A stretch of 64,000 nucleotides of DNA from the NCBI RefSeq assembly GCF_900155425.1, contig NZ_LT700190.1, positions 310,001-374,000 of the forward strand, in the 5' to 3' direction. This stretch comes from Parabacteroides massiliensis. GTDB taxonomy: Bacteria; Bacteroidota; Bacteroidia; Bacteroidales; Tannerellaceae. The notes beneath the pieces were generated by a model. The model was not told the origin of the DNA and made no database searches. It saw nothing but the letters and a program-made list of their open reading frames with translations. The translations under genes and the position numbers were made by a program. The first letter of the stretch is position 1, and every line of letters begins with the position of its first letter. This document shows positions 1-7,966 of this stretch, piece after piece.

Positions 1-1
1 G

Positions 2-151
2 GTAGGCACCGACACCGAAGTCACGAAGGTAGACGGCACTGACGTTACCTGGCAGAAAGCCGTCGATGCCATGAACACCGCCTTGCAGAACGCAGGTTCA
101 GAGTGGCGTTACGAACTCACCGGAGCATTGCCCACCTTGAGGAAGCAGTAA
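2..151 (+). CDS. C-terminal end of an unrecognised protein (partial)
   Basis: An open frame enters from the left edge and stops with TAA at 149-151, leaving about 49 residues that end in LPTLRKQ. The piece is hydrophilic, with a WQKAVDAMNTAL-like helical segment. It lies just upstream of a small broken ORF and two DUF2589 genes on the same strand, so it may belong to the same operon. The family is not recognised from this fragment. Confidence 0.55.
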   Translation, partial: VGTDTEVTKVDGTDVTWQKAVDAMNTALQNAGSEWRYELTGALPTLRKQ

Positions 152-224
152 ACGTCGGGCGGAAAAAGTTCCGCCCGCAACGGAAAGAACCGAAGTATAA
201 CCCCAATAAAGAAAGGAGGACGTG

Positions 225-368
225 ATGGAACACACGGAGAATCCACCATATAGGTTTTGACATCAAGGCATTGTCAATAATAATATAGACTCCAGTGTAA
301 ATATGGAAGCTGTAAGCCGGACATTGTCAAGATTGGTGCTCATTAAAGACAACAAATCAAGTAATTAA
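225..368 (+). pseudogene. Small ORF with in-frame TGA
   Basis: A strong ribosome-binding sequence (AAAGGAGG) precedes the ATG at 225. The frame reads MEHTENPPYRF, then TGA at 258-260, then stays open for 35 more codons to TAA at 366-368. Without the TGA it would be a protein of about 47 residues. It may be a point-mutated small gene of the DUF2589 cluster. Alternatively, only an 11-residue peptide is made, or translation restarts at the ATG at 303. Function is unknown. Confidence 0.4.
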
Positions 369-377
369 ATTAAAAAC

Positions 378-876
378 ATGGGACTTTTTCACAGAGGCAA
401 GAAAAATAATGACGATGAGCCGGACAGTGTTCAAACCAATTCATTCTCTGATATTATGAATGGTTTGCAATACGCCGTAAACTGTGCACAAGATACATTG
501 CAGAATCATCAGATACAAAATCTGACCAGACTTTTTGAAGGAACAAATGCAAATAACGCAAATACGTTCCAATCGAAAAAAAATCATGGTTGGAGACAAG
601 ACTATTGATATTCCACTTATAGCCTTGATATCCCATCATTATCTTGCAATGGATAATGTGCAGATAAAGTTCAAGGCGAAGGTCGGAAGCGTGGAATCAC
701 AGATCCCGGAAAACAACTTGCTGTTATCCAGTCCGCACAGAGCCAATCTCCAGATGCAGATGAGCAACATAAAACCGGATGCGGATGATGTCATGGAGGT
801 TTGCGTCAATTTTAAGGTTCAGGAGACTCCGGAGAGTATTTCCCGAATCATTGACGATTTTGTAAAAAACATCTAA
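378..876 (+). pseudogene. DUF2589-family protein, frame broken at an A8 run
   Basis: The first frame (from ATG 378) gives MGLFHRGKK...SFSDIMNGLQYAVNCAQDTLQNHQIQNL, a hydrophilic head with an amphipathic helix. From about 586 the sense continues in the next frame as MVGDKTIDIPLIALISHHYLAMDNVQIKFKAKVG and runs to 876. Together they make one plausible protein of about 165 residues with the DUF2589 core (PLIALI...MDNVQIKFKA). The break falls on eight A's at 576-583, so slippage, a sequencing indel and true decay are all possible. The head and core form a tandem with the next DUF2589 gene. The biochemical role of this family is not established. Confidence 0.65.
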
Positions 877-945
877 TAACTTTAAAATTCAAATGTTATA
901 GCAGAAGAAATATTAAACCAAGGGCAACAAGAAAATGCGGAAAAC

Positions 946-1596
946 TTGAATGAAAATGTAAGCGGACAGGCGAAAGAAATTATCTCCGCTGCATTGGAAG
1001 AGACTCAAAACAGAGAAACTTCTCCAGTTCTTAAAGCAGATTCAAACGTGACTGACAAATTCAAGGGGCTTCCCATGCGGGAACTTATTGCAGCTCCACT
1101 TATTGCAGCAGCCGAAGCACAACAGGAATTGGCAGCGACAGCATGGAATTTCTACAAGCAAATTGCTTTTGATGACGACGGTAAAACAGCTCGTGTATTG
1201 GAATTCGATATTAAAAGACCGATACAGCAGGATGGAGTAATGACAACAATGCCACAAAGTGTCAAGGCTCCGTTTATAGGATTGGTGCCTATTCCTTCTC
1301 TGCTTATAGACCGCGTGGATGTAGATTTCCAGATGGAGGTTACTGATACCTCAAATGTAAAAAGCACTATTAATGCCAAAGTAGAAACAAAAGTTTCCGG
1401 GAAGAGTTGGTTAATAAGCGCAGAAATCAGCGGCAAAGTAACGACCGCCCGTGAGAACACCCGCATGACCAACCAAACGGCAAAATACCAGATACATGTT
1501 TCGGCCAGCCAGCAACCACAGACCGAAGGTCTGTCAAAACTGATGGATATAATGGCTTCCTGTATCGAGCCTATAAATACAGAAAGCAGTAAATAG
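946..1596 (+). CDS. DUF2589 domain-containing protein
   Basis: The protein has the DUF2589 hallmarks: FKGLPMRELIAAPLIAAAEAQ near residues 30-50, then an FDIKRPI strand, then VPIPSLLIDRVDVDFQMEV at about 105-125. The rest is predicted beta-rich with a low-complexity tail. The start is uncertain. TTG at 946 is the first start in frame, but coding-like sequence (AEEILNQGQQENAENL) continues upstream to about 901. An ATG at 893 would reach it if the extra TA of ATGTTATAGCAG were absent. It follows the first DUF2589 gene by 69 bp and a terminator follows it, so the pair is probably one transcript. Confidence 0.8.
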   Translation: MNENVSGQAKEIISAALEETQNRETSPVLKADSNVTDKFKGLPMRELIAAPLIAAAEAQQELAATAWNFYKQIAFDDDGKTARVLEFDIKRPIQQDGVMTTMPQSVKAPFIGLVPIPSLLIDRVDVDFQMEVTDTSNVKSTINAKVETKVSGKSWLISAEISGKVTTARENTRMTNQTAKYQIHVSASQQPQTEGLSKLMDIMASCIEPINTESSK

Positions 1597-1610
1597 AGTA
1601 TAAACATATA

Positions 1611-1640
1611 GAACGGGATGGATAAAGTCCCGTTCTTATA
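1611..1640 (+). terminator. Terminator hairpin after the DUF2589 pair
   Basis: GAACGGGA (1611-1618) and TCCCGTTC (1628-1635) form a perfect 8-bp stem with a 9-nt loop, followed by a weak TTATA tail. It sits 14 bp after the DUF2589 stop codon. Confidence 0.75.
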
Positions 1641-1973
1641 ATTCATACAAAAATGCCGATATTACCGAGTTTAAGAATTAACCCTGTAGCGACTATCAAT
1701 AGTTCAAATATCTTTGAAACTTTTTCCTAATATAAGAATATTAGTATCTTTGTTTATTGAAGAGTTGTCTCTTGAGTCTGAGATTGTAAAATACTGAATT
1801 TAGCACAATCTCCAAATCGTTACCTGAAATTTTTCTAAACTTCCATAAGTGTTTATCTTTCATATAAATCAGTTAATCTGACAAAAATTTAAAATAAAAT
1901 GGCGAGAAAACCACAAATTCGCTTAAATTATTAAAATCATTTAAGAACCATGAAAACAATCGCTTTACAAAAG
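1641..1973. other. Intergenic stretch without a convincing gene
   Basis: A TATCTTTG box on the plus strand near 1745-1752 resembles a Bacteroidota -7 element, with a T-rich tract about 19 nt upstream, but no real gene follows. Two mini-ORFs are visible: MARKPQIRLNY at about 1900 and a 46-codon lysine-rich ORF from 1950 to 2090. Both look like chance or remnants. Confidence 0.4.
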
Positions 1974-1974
1974 C

Positions 1975-2007
1975 AAAAAAAACGGACCGATTATCAAACC
2001 GATCCGT
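1975..2007 (-). terminator. Minus-strand terminator downstream of lemA remnant
   Basis: Read on the minus strand, ACGGATCGGTT pairs with AATCGGTCCGT (two G-U pairs, 4-nt loop) and is followed by eight T's. It lies about 70 bp after the lemA stop codon. Confidence 0.8.
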
Positions 2008-2076
2008 ACCAATCAAACCAAAAACTAAATAGCCAGTATCACAAACTGAATATAGAAATTCACATGAAAAATTCTG

Positions 2077-2613
2077 TTACTCTTCGGTAAGAGTCTCTAT
2101 ATCATCGTCAAAACACGAACGTTTTTTGCATCCTAGCCAAGATGCCACCATCTTACTACATATGTAATCATTATACTTGCGCACACTATAATTAAAATAG
2201 TTCCGCTTGTCTTCAATGCGTTTCTCCAACCCTTTCAGTTGCTCCTGAAAAACGAAAAGACCATAGTCCTCTTTTAAAGCCGGAATTTTCGCTGCTTCGA
2301 ACAGTAGATATCCTAAAGCGTAGCGTACCGAATCCTGAACATTCAGGTAAGCCTCCAACATTTCGGGCGTAGGATTATCCATTGATGCTTGCACCTTGGA
2401 AGCCCTGTCATGAACTGCCAAAGCAGTCTGCAAAACATCCTTTTCTTGTGGAATCTCGCTTCCCACCATATCGACCAAATTTAAGATCATATCGTTACGG
2501 TATTGGTACTGCCTGTCCATATTGATCCATGCGGTTCTGACCGAGTTGTCCTTTTCTTTCAGCATGCCATGATCCGAAAGCTTCGATATAAAGAATAAGA
2601 AACAGGTGAACTA
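2077..2613 (-). pseudogene. lemA: LemA family protein, 5' end removed by IS200/IS605 insertion
   Basis: Residues SVRTAWINMDRQYQYRNDMILNLVDMV and the C-terminal LEKRIEDKRNYFNYSVRKYND are typical of the LemA helical domain. LemA proteins normally begin with a transmembrane anchor and a short spacer. Here the first ATG (2565) starts directly at the helical domain. The frame stays open upstream only for a hydrophobic FTCFLFFISKLSDHG stretch before it runs into the IS end at 2613. A matching short 5' piece lies on the other side of the IS (4352-4399). The gene is inferred to be split in its membrane-anchor region. The remaining ORF could still be expressed as a soluble fragment of about 162 residues. 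Confidence 0.7.
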
Positions 2614-2616
2614 CCG

Positions 2617-3864
2617 CTAAACTAAAGATTTAGCGGCTTCAGAGATACCAATACCTCCTCTCTTTTCCTGCTTCTTCCTGCCATTGCTTTTTAGGACACG
2701 AGGTCGGTCATCCACAAGAGGACAGTCCACAGGCTTGACTTTCCCACGCTCCGTGGGTAGGGCTTTCAAGCCAAATTCCTTTATGTTGCAAGCTGCATTG
2801 AAGTCCCGGTCGTGGTGCGTACCACATTTGGGGCAAATCCAACTGCGCTCGTTTAATTTCAATCCTTTATACACATGGCCGCATTTGCCACAGGTCTTTG
2901 AGCTTGGGGCAAAGCGTCCTGTCTTAATGAGGTTTACCCCATACCAGCTGCATTTGTATTCAAGCAGCGTGAGGAACATCCCGAAAGACGCATCACCTAC
3001 GGCTTGTGCCAAGTGGTGGTTACGCTGCATTCCTTTCACATTCAAATCCTCCATGCAGATGGTACGCACTTGGCTGTCGTGCGTAAGCGCATGGGTAATT
3101 TTGTGAAGGTTATCCTTACGGCTGTTGGCTATGTATTCCTGCAATCTGGCCACTCTAATGCGAGCCTTGTTGCGGTTTGAAGAACCTTTCTGTTTGCGGC
3201 TCAACCGCTTTTGCAACAGTTTCAGGCGGCCAAGGCTTTTCTGCAGGTTCTTCGGGTTGTCAAACGTGCGTCCGTCAGAACATACGGCGAGCGATTTGAT
3301 ACCCAGGTCAATACCCAAAGCCGTATCAACCTGTACGGGGATTGCCGGGAGTTCCTGAATGGCCGTATCAACCAATACTGACGCAAAGTATTTGCCTGAA
3401 GGTGTCATACTGACGGTAACGGTCTTTATCGTCCCATTGAAGTTACGATGCAGTACGGCAGGAATATCTTTCGCCTTTGGGATTGTGATTGTTTCTTTCT
3501 CAAAATCCACACGGCAATGCTGTGGACAAAGGAAGCTCTGCCTATCCTTGCGGGATTTGAAGCGTGGAAAGCCGACCGCCTTGGTATTACGGAAAAAGTT
3601 GGTGTAGGCGGTATCGAGATTGCGCAAAGCGCTCTGCAAGGATTGTGAGTTTACTTCCGAAAGCCATTCATGCTCCGCTTTCAGCTCACTCTTCATCAGA
3701 TTGGTCAGATATACGTTGCCAAGCGTTTCCTTACGCTCCTTGTATGCCGTGATTTTCAGATTCAACGCCCAATTATAGACAAAACGACAACAGCCAAAAG
3801 TCTTTGCAAACAAAACCTTTTGCTCATCTGTCGGATAGATTCTATATTTGTAGGCTCGTAACAT
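2617..3864 (-). CDS. tnpB: TnpB RNA-guided nuclease (IS605 OrfB), intact
   Basis: This 415-residue protein has an N-terminal helix-turn-helix (MLRAYKYRIYPTDEQK), a RuvC-like split nuclease and a zinc ribbon. Visible catalytic residues are the Asp of ALGIDLGIKSLAV (about residue 190), the Glu of ICMEDLNVKGM (about 270) and the Asp of HHDRDFNAA (about 355). The ribbon is CGKCGHVY...CPKCG. TnpB proteins use an omega RNA transcribed from the 3' end of the gene plus flanking DNA as guide. Here that RNA would read through the hairpin at 2636-2614 into lemA. The length and all motifs are normal for an active copy. It is transcribed divergently from tnpA. Confidence 0.93.
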   Translation of the reverse strand: MLRAYKYRIYPTDEQKVLFAKTFGCCRFVYNWALNLKITAYKERKETLGNVYLTNLMKSELKAEHEWLSEVNSQSLQSALRNLDTAYTNFFRNTKAVGFPRFKSRKDRQSFLCPQHCRVDFEKETITIPKAKDIPAVLHRNFNGTIKTVTVSMTPSGKYFASVLVDTAIQELPAIPVQVDTALGIDLGIKSLAVCSDGRTFDNPKNLQKSLGRLKLLQKRLSRKQKGSSNRNKARIRVARLQEYIANSRKDNLHKITHALTHDSQVRTICMEDLNVKGMQRNHHLAQAVGDASFGMFLTLLEYKCSWYGVNLIKTGRFAPSSKTCGKCGHVYKGLKLNERSWICPKCGTHHDRDFNAACNIKEFGLKALPTERGKVKPVDCPLVDDRPRVLKSNGRKKQEKRGGIGISEAAKSLV

Positions 3865-3894
3865 ACTGCAAATCTAACGATTTCAAACGAAACA

Positions 3895-4302
3895 ATGATA
3901 CAGAAAGAATACATTTCAAAGAACCACTCGAAATTTCTCATCAAGTACCACATGATACCGGTATGCTAATACAGAAAGAAGTTACTAATTGGAGCAGTGG
4001 AATATGACATGAAGCAAATCATGCAGAACATATCAAACTTGTCCTATTTTGATATTGAGGTCATTGAAACGGACAAAGACCATATACACATGATGATATG
4101 CAGTGAACCAAAACTATCTCCGCTGCAAATTGTAAGAAGACTCAAGCAAATGTCAACAACCGCCACTTGGAAGAAGCATGAAAATTACCTTAGACATATA
4201 TTTTACAGGGAAAACACATTTTGGGCAGATGGTTACTTTGTGTCATCAGTCCAAAATGTCAGTCAGGAAACTATCAAGAAGTATATTGAAAACCAAGGAT
4301 AG
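3895..4302 (+). pseudogene. tnpA: IS200-type Y1 transposase TnpA with premature stop
   Basis: Read from ATG 3895, the frame gives an IS200-like start (EYISKNHSKFLIKYHMIPVC), then TAA at 3967-3969, then YRKKLLIGAVEYDMKQIM and the rest of the enzyme. TAA takes the place of the lysine expected in the usual VCKYRKK motif. The HUH pair (DHIHMMI) and the C-terminal tyrosine of KKYIENQ remain. The downstream ATG at 3997 could give only a 101-residue fragment lacking the first beta strand. The enzyme would be a single-strand DNA transposase; this copy is probably inactive. Confidence 0.85.
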
Positions 4303-4351
4303 CTGCGCTATCCCGCATTTTTCATCCCATAAACTGAAGATTTAGGAGTTT

Positions 4352-4399
4352 TCAAATGCGAAGTTCTATAAAAAAGCCCCACGCTAAAATTCCTTTCAT
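4352..4399 (-). pseudogene. Likely 5' fragment of lemA beyond the IS
   Basis: The minus strand encodes MKGILAWGFFI from ATG 4399 before it meets the IS end region. This fits the beginning of a lemA membrane anchor whose continuation lies at 2613-2077. The piece is short and the assignment rests on position and hydrophobicity only. Confidence 0.35.
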
Positions 4400-4419
4400 A
4401 ATATTACCCATTTGATTTA

Positions 4420-5967
4420 TCAATAACGTTTAGTTTCAATACCATTCTCGTAAACCGCACGAAGCAGTTTGATAGAAGACTGTTCCACGATCGTGCTGTA
4501 AAGAGTCTCGGACAGTCTGTTCGCATAGATAGTACGTCCTGTACGGTCTATGATAGTCAACTGCTTTATCTTTACAGGAGCTTCGATATGGATCATGCCG
4601 TCCTTCATATACAGACTCAACTCGGAGACTGCAGAGTTTATAATCGGAGAACCATAATAGGTGGTCGGTTTTGTTTCTACGATGCGGGTATTCTCACGAA
4701 CCAACTTGGCAAAAGCATCCTCTGTCACTTCCTTTTTTTCTTCTTTCTTTTCAGGTACAGACAATACCGGAGTCCGGCTACCTTCATTGGTGACCACCGC
4801 CGGTTTTGCCTTTTGAGCAGGAGCTTCCTTCACCGGTTCTTTATCCTTTTTCTTTCCTTCTTTCTTCTTTTCTGACTTTGGCTCTGCTACAGGTGTTTCT
4901 TTCACAGTCGGGGACTTAACAGTATCCGTTTTCGCCTCTTTAAAGTTGTCCTGTGCAAGGAGCAGTGTTGAATCCGGTTTTGCCTCAGTTCCGGGATTTT
5001 CTTCTTCCACCTTTTGCGTTACAGTAGGTCGGATACGTTCTTCCTCCTTCCCTCTCTCATACAATTTCTGGGAAGCGTCTGTCATCAAGTAACCACGGAA
5101 TTTCTTCCAGTTAGAAGAACGGGTGTAAAGTTTGAGTGAGCGCTCATGTACTACAACAGACAGCGGATGAATGAAATCGTCAAACGCCTTATCTGCCAGC
5201 ATGGGCGGTATAATGGTCCGCATATTGATGGTATTCAAAGACCGGCAACCGACAAATGCGGACTTGTCGATAGACTTCACCAATGTCGGGATATCTATCT
5301 TCTGCAATGATTCACAATTGAAGAAAGCCCCTTCAGGGATAAACAACAGTTCCTCATTTTTGGGATCAATCTCTATTCTCTGTAAGGACTTACATCCCCA
5401 GAACACTTTCAATCCCAATTTATTCAGTGCAGCACTTAACTGGATAGATGGGATAGATGCACATTCATAGAAAGCATAGTCATCAAGCAACGAAGCTTCG
5501 TTAAATTCGTCTCCGTTTATAACCAGACGGCCACAACCCTTGAAGGCTGACTTCCCTACCGTATATATTTTATTACGCATGACGATTCGTTCCAGTTTGA
5601 ACATGTCTGTAAACGCATTGTCATCAATATATGAGATATTACCTGGAAGCACTATTCGTTCCAGGCAGCCTTGAAGCTTTTCAAACAAATAACTCGGGAA
5701 ATGCCCTTCCTTGGCGATTGAGTTGTCAAACACAGCCTCTGACAAATCAAGTTCGGCAACATGAAGCTCATTATTGATGAACTTAATGTCCTGCTTGTTC
5801 AACGCACCCTTTAATTTGAGGAACTTTATCCGCTCAAGCGATTCTCCTTGAAATTGGTTATGCAATATTCCAGCCTTTGAAACAGTCTTCACTGAGACAC
5901 CGCTTTGAGCAAAGGCCGAAAGGGAGAAAGCGAAGAAAGCGGATGCCAAGTAATACTTCATATTCAT
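4420..5967 (-). CDS. BspA-like leucine-rich repeat surface protein
   Basis: The 515-residue protein begins with a signal peptide (MNMKYYLASAFFAFSLSAFAQ). Residues 30-290 hold LRR_5 / BspA-type repeats, with recurring patterns such as AFKGCGRL, AFYECASI, FWGCKSLQRIEI and AFFNCESLQKIDIP. A charged Lys/Glu/Pro linker covers about 310-420. The C-terminal 80 residues (IKQLTIIDRTGRTIYANRL...AVYENGIETKRY) resemble a type IX secretion sorting domain. Export to the cell surface, and a binding or adhesion role, are inferred. It lies upstream of the split lemA on the same strand. Confidence 0.85.
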   Translation of the reverse strand: MNMKYYLASAFFAFSLSAFAQSGVSVKTVSKAGILHNQFQGESLERIKFLKLKGALNKQDIKFINNELHVAELDLSEAVFDNSIAKEGHFPSYLFEKLQGCLERIVLPGNISYIDDNAFTDMFKLERIVMRNKIYTVGKSAFKGCGRLVINGDEFNEASLLDDYAFYECASIPSIQLSAALNKLGLKVFWGCKSLQRIEIDPKNEELLFIPEGAFFNCESLQKIDIPTLVKSIDKSAFVGCRSLNTINMRTIIPPMLADKAFDDFIHPLSVVVHERSLKLYTRSSNWKKFRGYLMTDASQKLYERGKEEERIRPTVTQKVEEENPGTEAKPDSTLLLAQDNFKEAKTDTVKSPTVKETPVAEPKSEKKKEGKKKDKEPVKEAPAQKAKPAVVTNEGSRTPVLSVPEKKEEKKEVTEDAFAKLVRENTRIVETKPTTYYGSPIINSAVSELSLYMKDGMIHIEAPVKIKQLTIIDRTGRTIYANRLSETLYSTIVEQSSIKLLRAVYENGIETKRY

Positions 5968-6223
5968 AAGTTAATGTTTTGATTATGACGCAAAAATACA
6001 ACATTTCAGTTAATAGAAAAAATTGTCAACGAAAAAATAACTGATTAACATAGAAAAACATACAATTCCTATATATATAAGGTATAGCAAACGTGTAAAA
6101 CACGGGAAGGGCACTAAAAAATACCATAACCCTCTATAAATCCAGCCATAAGATTGGATTAAGCCCGATATTTTCATAACTTGCACCATATTTCAAGCCA
6201 AAGGTTTGAGACCAAGCAATAAT

Positions 6224-7957
6224 ATGGCAAGTACAGAACCAAATACCCACTCAGAGGATAGTTCAAGCAAGACCACGATCTCGCTGCAGGACTATCTTAA
6301 CCGCCTAGACAATAAAGGGCAGTTCGTTATACCGGATTATCAGAGAGGCTATGTGTGGGGTCAACGGAAGAAAAACGAAAAGGAGGACTCTGTCACATAC
6401 CTTATAAGTACCCTGGCCCAATCCTATCAGGAAAACAAAGAAATATTTCTCCAAGGTATTACCGTCCATGAAGTTGAATATACAAAAGAGATCGTACTCG
6501 TGGACGGTCAACAGCGGACCACGTTCTTCTATCTGCTTCTCAAGTATCTGGGATACGACGGATACTTGCAAATCAGGTATGAAATCCGGCGTCAGTCCAA
6601 TGACTACCTGAAGAATCTGTCACTGGACGATATTGCCAGAGATGATGACGAACCCTATCAAGATATATTCTTCTTTAAGAGGACATTAAGAATCTTTGGG
6701 CGCGAGCTGAAAGATACAGGCAAGAAGTCCTTCTTAGATTATATACTGAAGAATGTCAAGTTCCTCTATGTTGTCATACCCGAAGAACAGGCCAAGATTG
6801 TATTCACCATGATGAACGGCAACAAGGCCAAGATGACGAATGAAGAGCTTATCAAGGCAGAGTTGCTCCGCTGTGCATCCTTAAAGCATGAGTACATCAA
6901 TGAGGCAGAGCATTCGGCATTACGCAGCCGGCTTGCCCGTGAATGGGACAGTTGGCTGTATTGGTGGAACGACGATCGTGTGAAGACATTCTTCCGGACC
7001 GGAGGCAGACAGTTGGGATGGCTCCTACCCCTTATACGCGGGAACAACAAAGTCGGTTTCCGGGAGTTCCGGGAAAAGATTCTCACCGAGCAATCCATGA
7101 AACAGGCTAAAGCCGTGTTCAAGAAAATGCGCTTGCTGCAGAAAAGCATAGAAGATACCTATAACGACTCGATATCCTACAATTATATAGGTGTCATTAT
7201 GTATATTCGAAACAGTTCGGAAGAACGATTTGCATTCTTACGCTGGTATTTCAATCTAAACAGCCGGGAGAACCACAGTCACACCCGGTCTGAGTTGAAA
7301 CGCTACTATGACTGGTCTATCATTGGCGTGAACCATGAGGACATCGTTTCAAATGATATATCCAAGTACACAGAAGCCAGAGACCGGTTTCTGAATGAGC
7401 TGAGTGATGATCTGTTGTTCCGGAATTTTTATGAAACGGCATACAGGTGGCTTATTCGTCAGAACATCCGTCAGGACAATCTTCACAACAGCCGGAAATT
7501 CAATTTTGAGATAGAGCGTGACCGTTCGCTGGAACACGTCTATCCAAAATCCAAAATAGGACATAGGAGTGAAGAAGGAATCGCTCTTGACTGGGGAGAC
7601 AACAGACTTGACACACAAAAAGAAAAAGAGATCAAATTATGGCGCGAAGAGATGAAATGGAAGTCAGAAGGACAGGAATACTCCGGATCAGAACATTGCA
7701 TCGGGAACCTTCTATTGTTATACAGGCGGGACAACTCCAAGTTCAATGACGCAGATTTTGATACAAAGAATAAGTATTTCTTCACGGATCAAGACGATGA
7801 CGCATTCAAAAGCAGGCATCTTATCCATACGACAATGGCATTCTCCGACACCAAATGGAAAGATGGTGATTCATCATGGAACAAAGAGCAGATTCCTATG
7901 AGAAAGAAAAAAGAAATAGAAGAGTTCAAAAAAGAATATCCGGAATTAAAAAACTAA
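6224..7957 (+). CDS. DUF262 + DUF1524 (HNH) protein, GmrSD-like
   Basis: The N-terminal DUF262 domain shows FVIPDYQRGYVWG (about residues 31-43) and the nucleotide-handling VDGQQRTTFFYLLL motif (about 94). The C-terminal third carries a DUF1524 His-Me nuclease motif: SLEHVYPKS (about 430), then HCIGNLLLLYRRDNSKFND. This layout matches GmrSD and SspE-type restriction proteins, which combine an NTP-using DUF262 part with a nuclease to cut modified or phage DNA. A TTG at 6206 would extend the frame, but ATG 6224 is chosen. The next gene starts 9 bp downstream and is also a DUF262 protein, so the two form an operon. The target specificity cannot be read from the sequence. Confidence 0.88.
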   Translation: MASTEPNTHSEDSSSKTTISLQDYLNRLDNKGQFVIPDYQRGYVWGQRKKNEKEDSVTYLISTLAQSYQENKEIFLQGITVHEVEYTKEIVLVDGQQRTTFFYLLLKYLGYDGYLQIRYEIRRQSNDYLKNLSLDDIARDDDEPYQDIFFFKRTLRIFGRELKDTGKKSFLDYILKNVKFLYVVIPEEQAKIVFTMMNGNKAKMTNEELIKAELLRCASLKHEYINEAEHSALRSRLAREWDSWLYWWNDDRVKTFFRTGGRQLGWLLPLIRGNNKVGFREFREKILTEQSMKQAKAVFKKMRLLQKSIEDTYNDSISYNYIGVIMYIRNSSEERFAFLRWYFNLNSRENHSHTRSELKRYYDWSIIGVNHEDIVSNDISKYTEARDRFLNELSDDLLFRNFYETAYRWLIRQNIRQDNLHNSRKFNFEIERDRSLEHVYPKSKIGHRSEEGIALDWGDNRLDTQKEKEIKLWREEMKWKSEGQEYSGSEHCIGNLLLLYRRDNSKFNDADFDTKNKYFFTDQDDDAFKSRHLIHTTMAFSDTKWKDGDSSWNKEQIPMRKKKEIEEFKKEYPELKN

Positions 7958-7966
7958 GATAGTAGT

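Larger units (their letters stand above)
2614..4348. mobile_element. IS200/IS605-family element (divergent tnpA pseudogene and tnpB)
   Basis: The element holds a divergent tnpA/tnpB pair and has no terminal inverted repeats, as expected for the family. One end carries the hairpin CCGCTAAA/TTTAGCGG (2614-2636) overlapping the tnpB stop. The other carries GGATAGC/GCTATCC (4297-4313) just after tnpA. A shared end motif TAAACTRAAGATTTAG lies in the same orientation at 2618-2633 and 4330-4345. The exact cleavage points are not fixed by the sequence. It is inserted in lemA. With tnpA broken, it needs a TnpA in trans to move. Confidence 0.8.

Noticed and set aside
1745-1752. TATCTTTG box as a promoter
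   Set aside because: No plausible gene follows on the plus strand before the minus-strand terminator, so it was kept only as a note.
2684-3752. Several plus-strand ORFs of 60-140 residues
   Set aside because: They lie antisense to the intact tnpB gene and have no coding character of their own.
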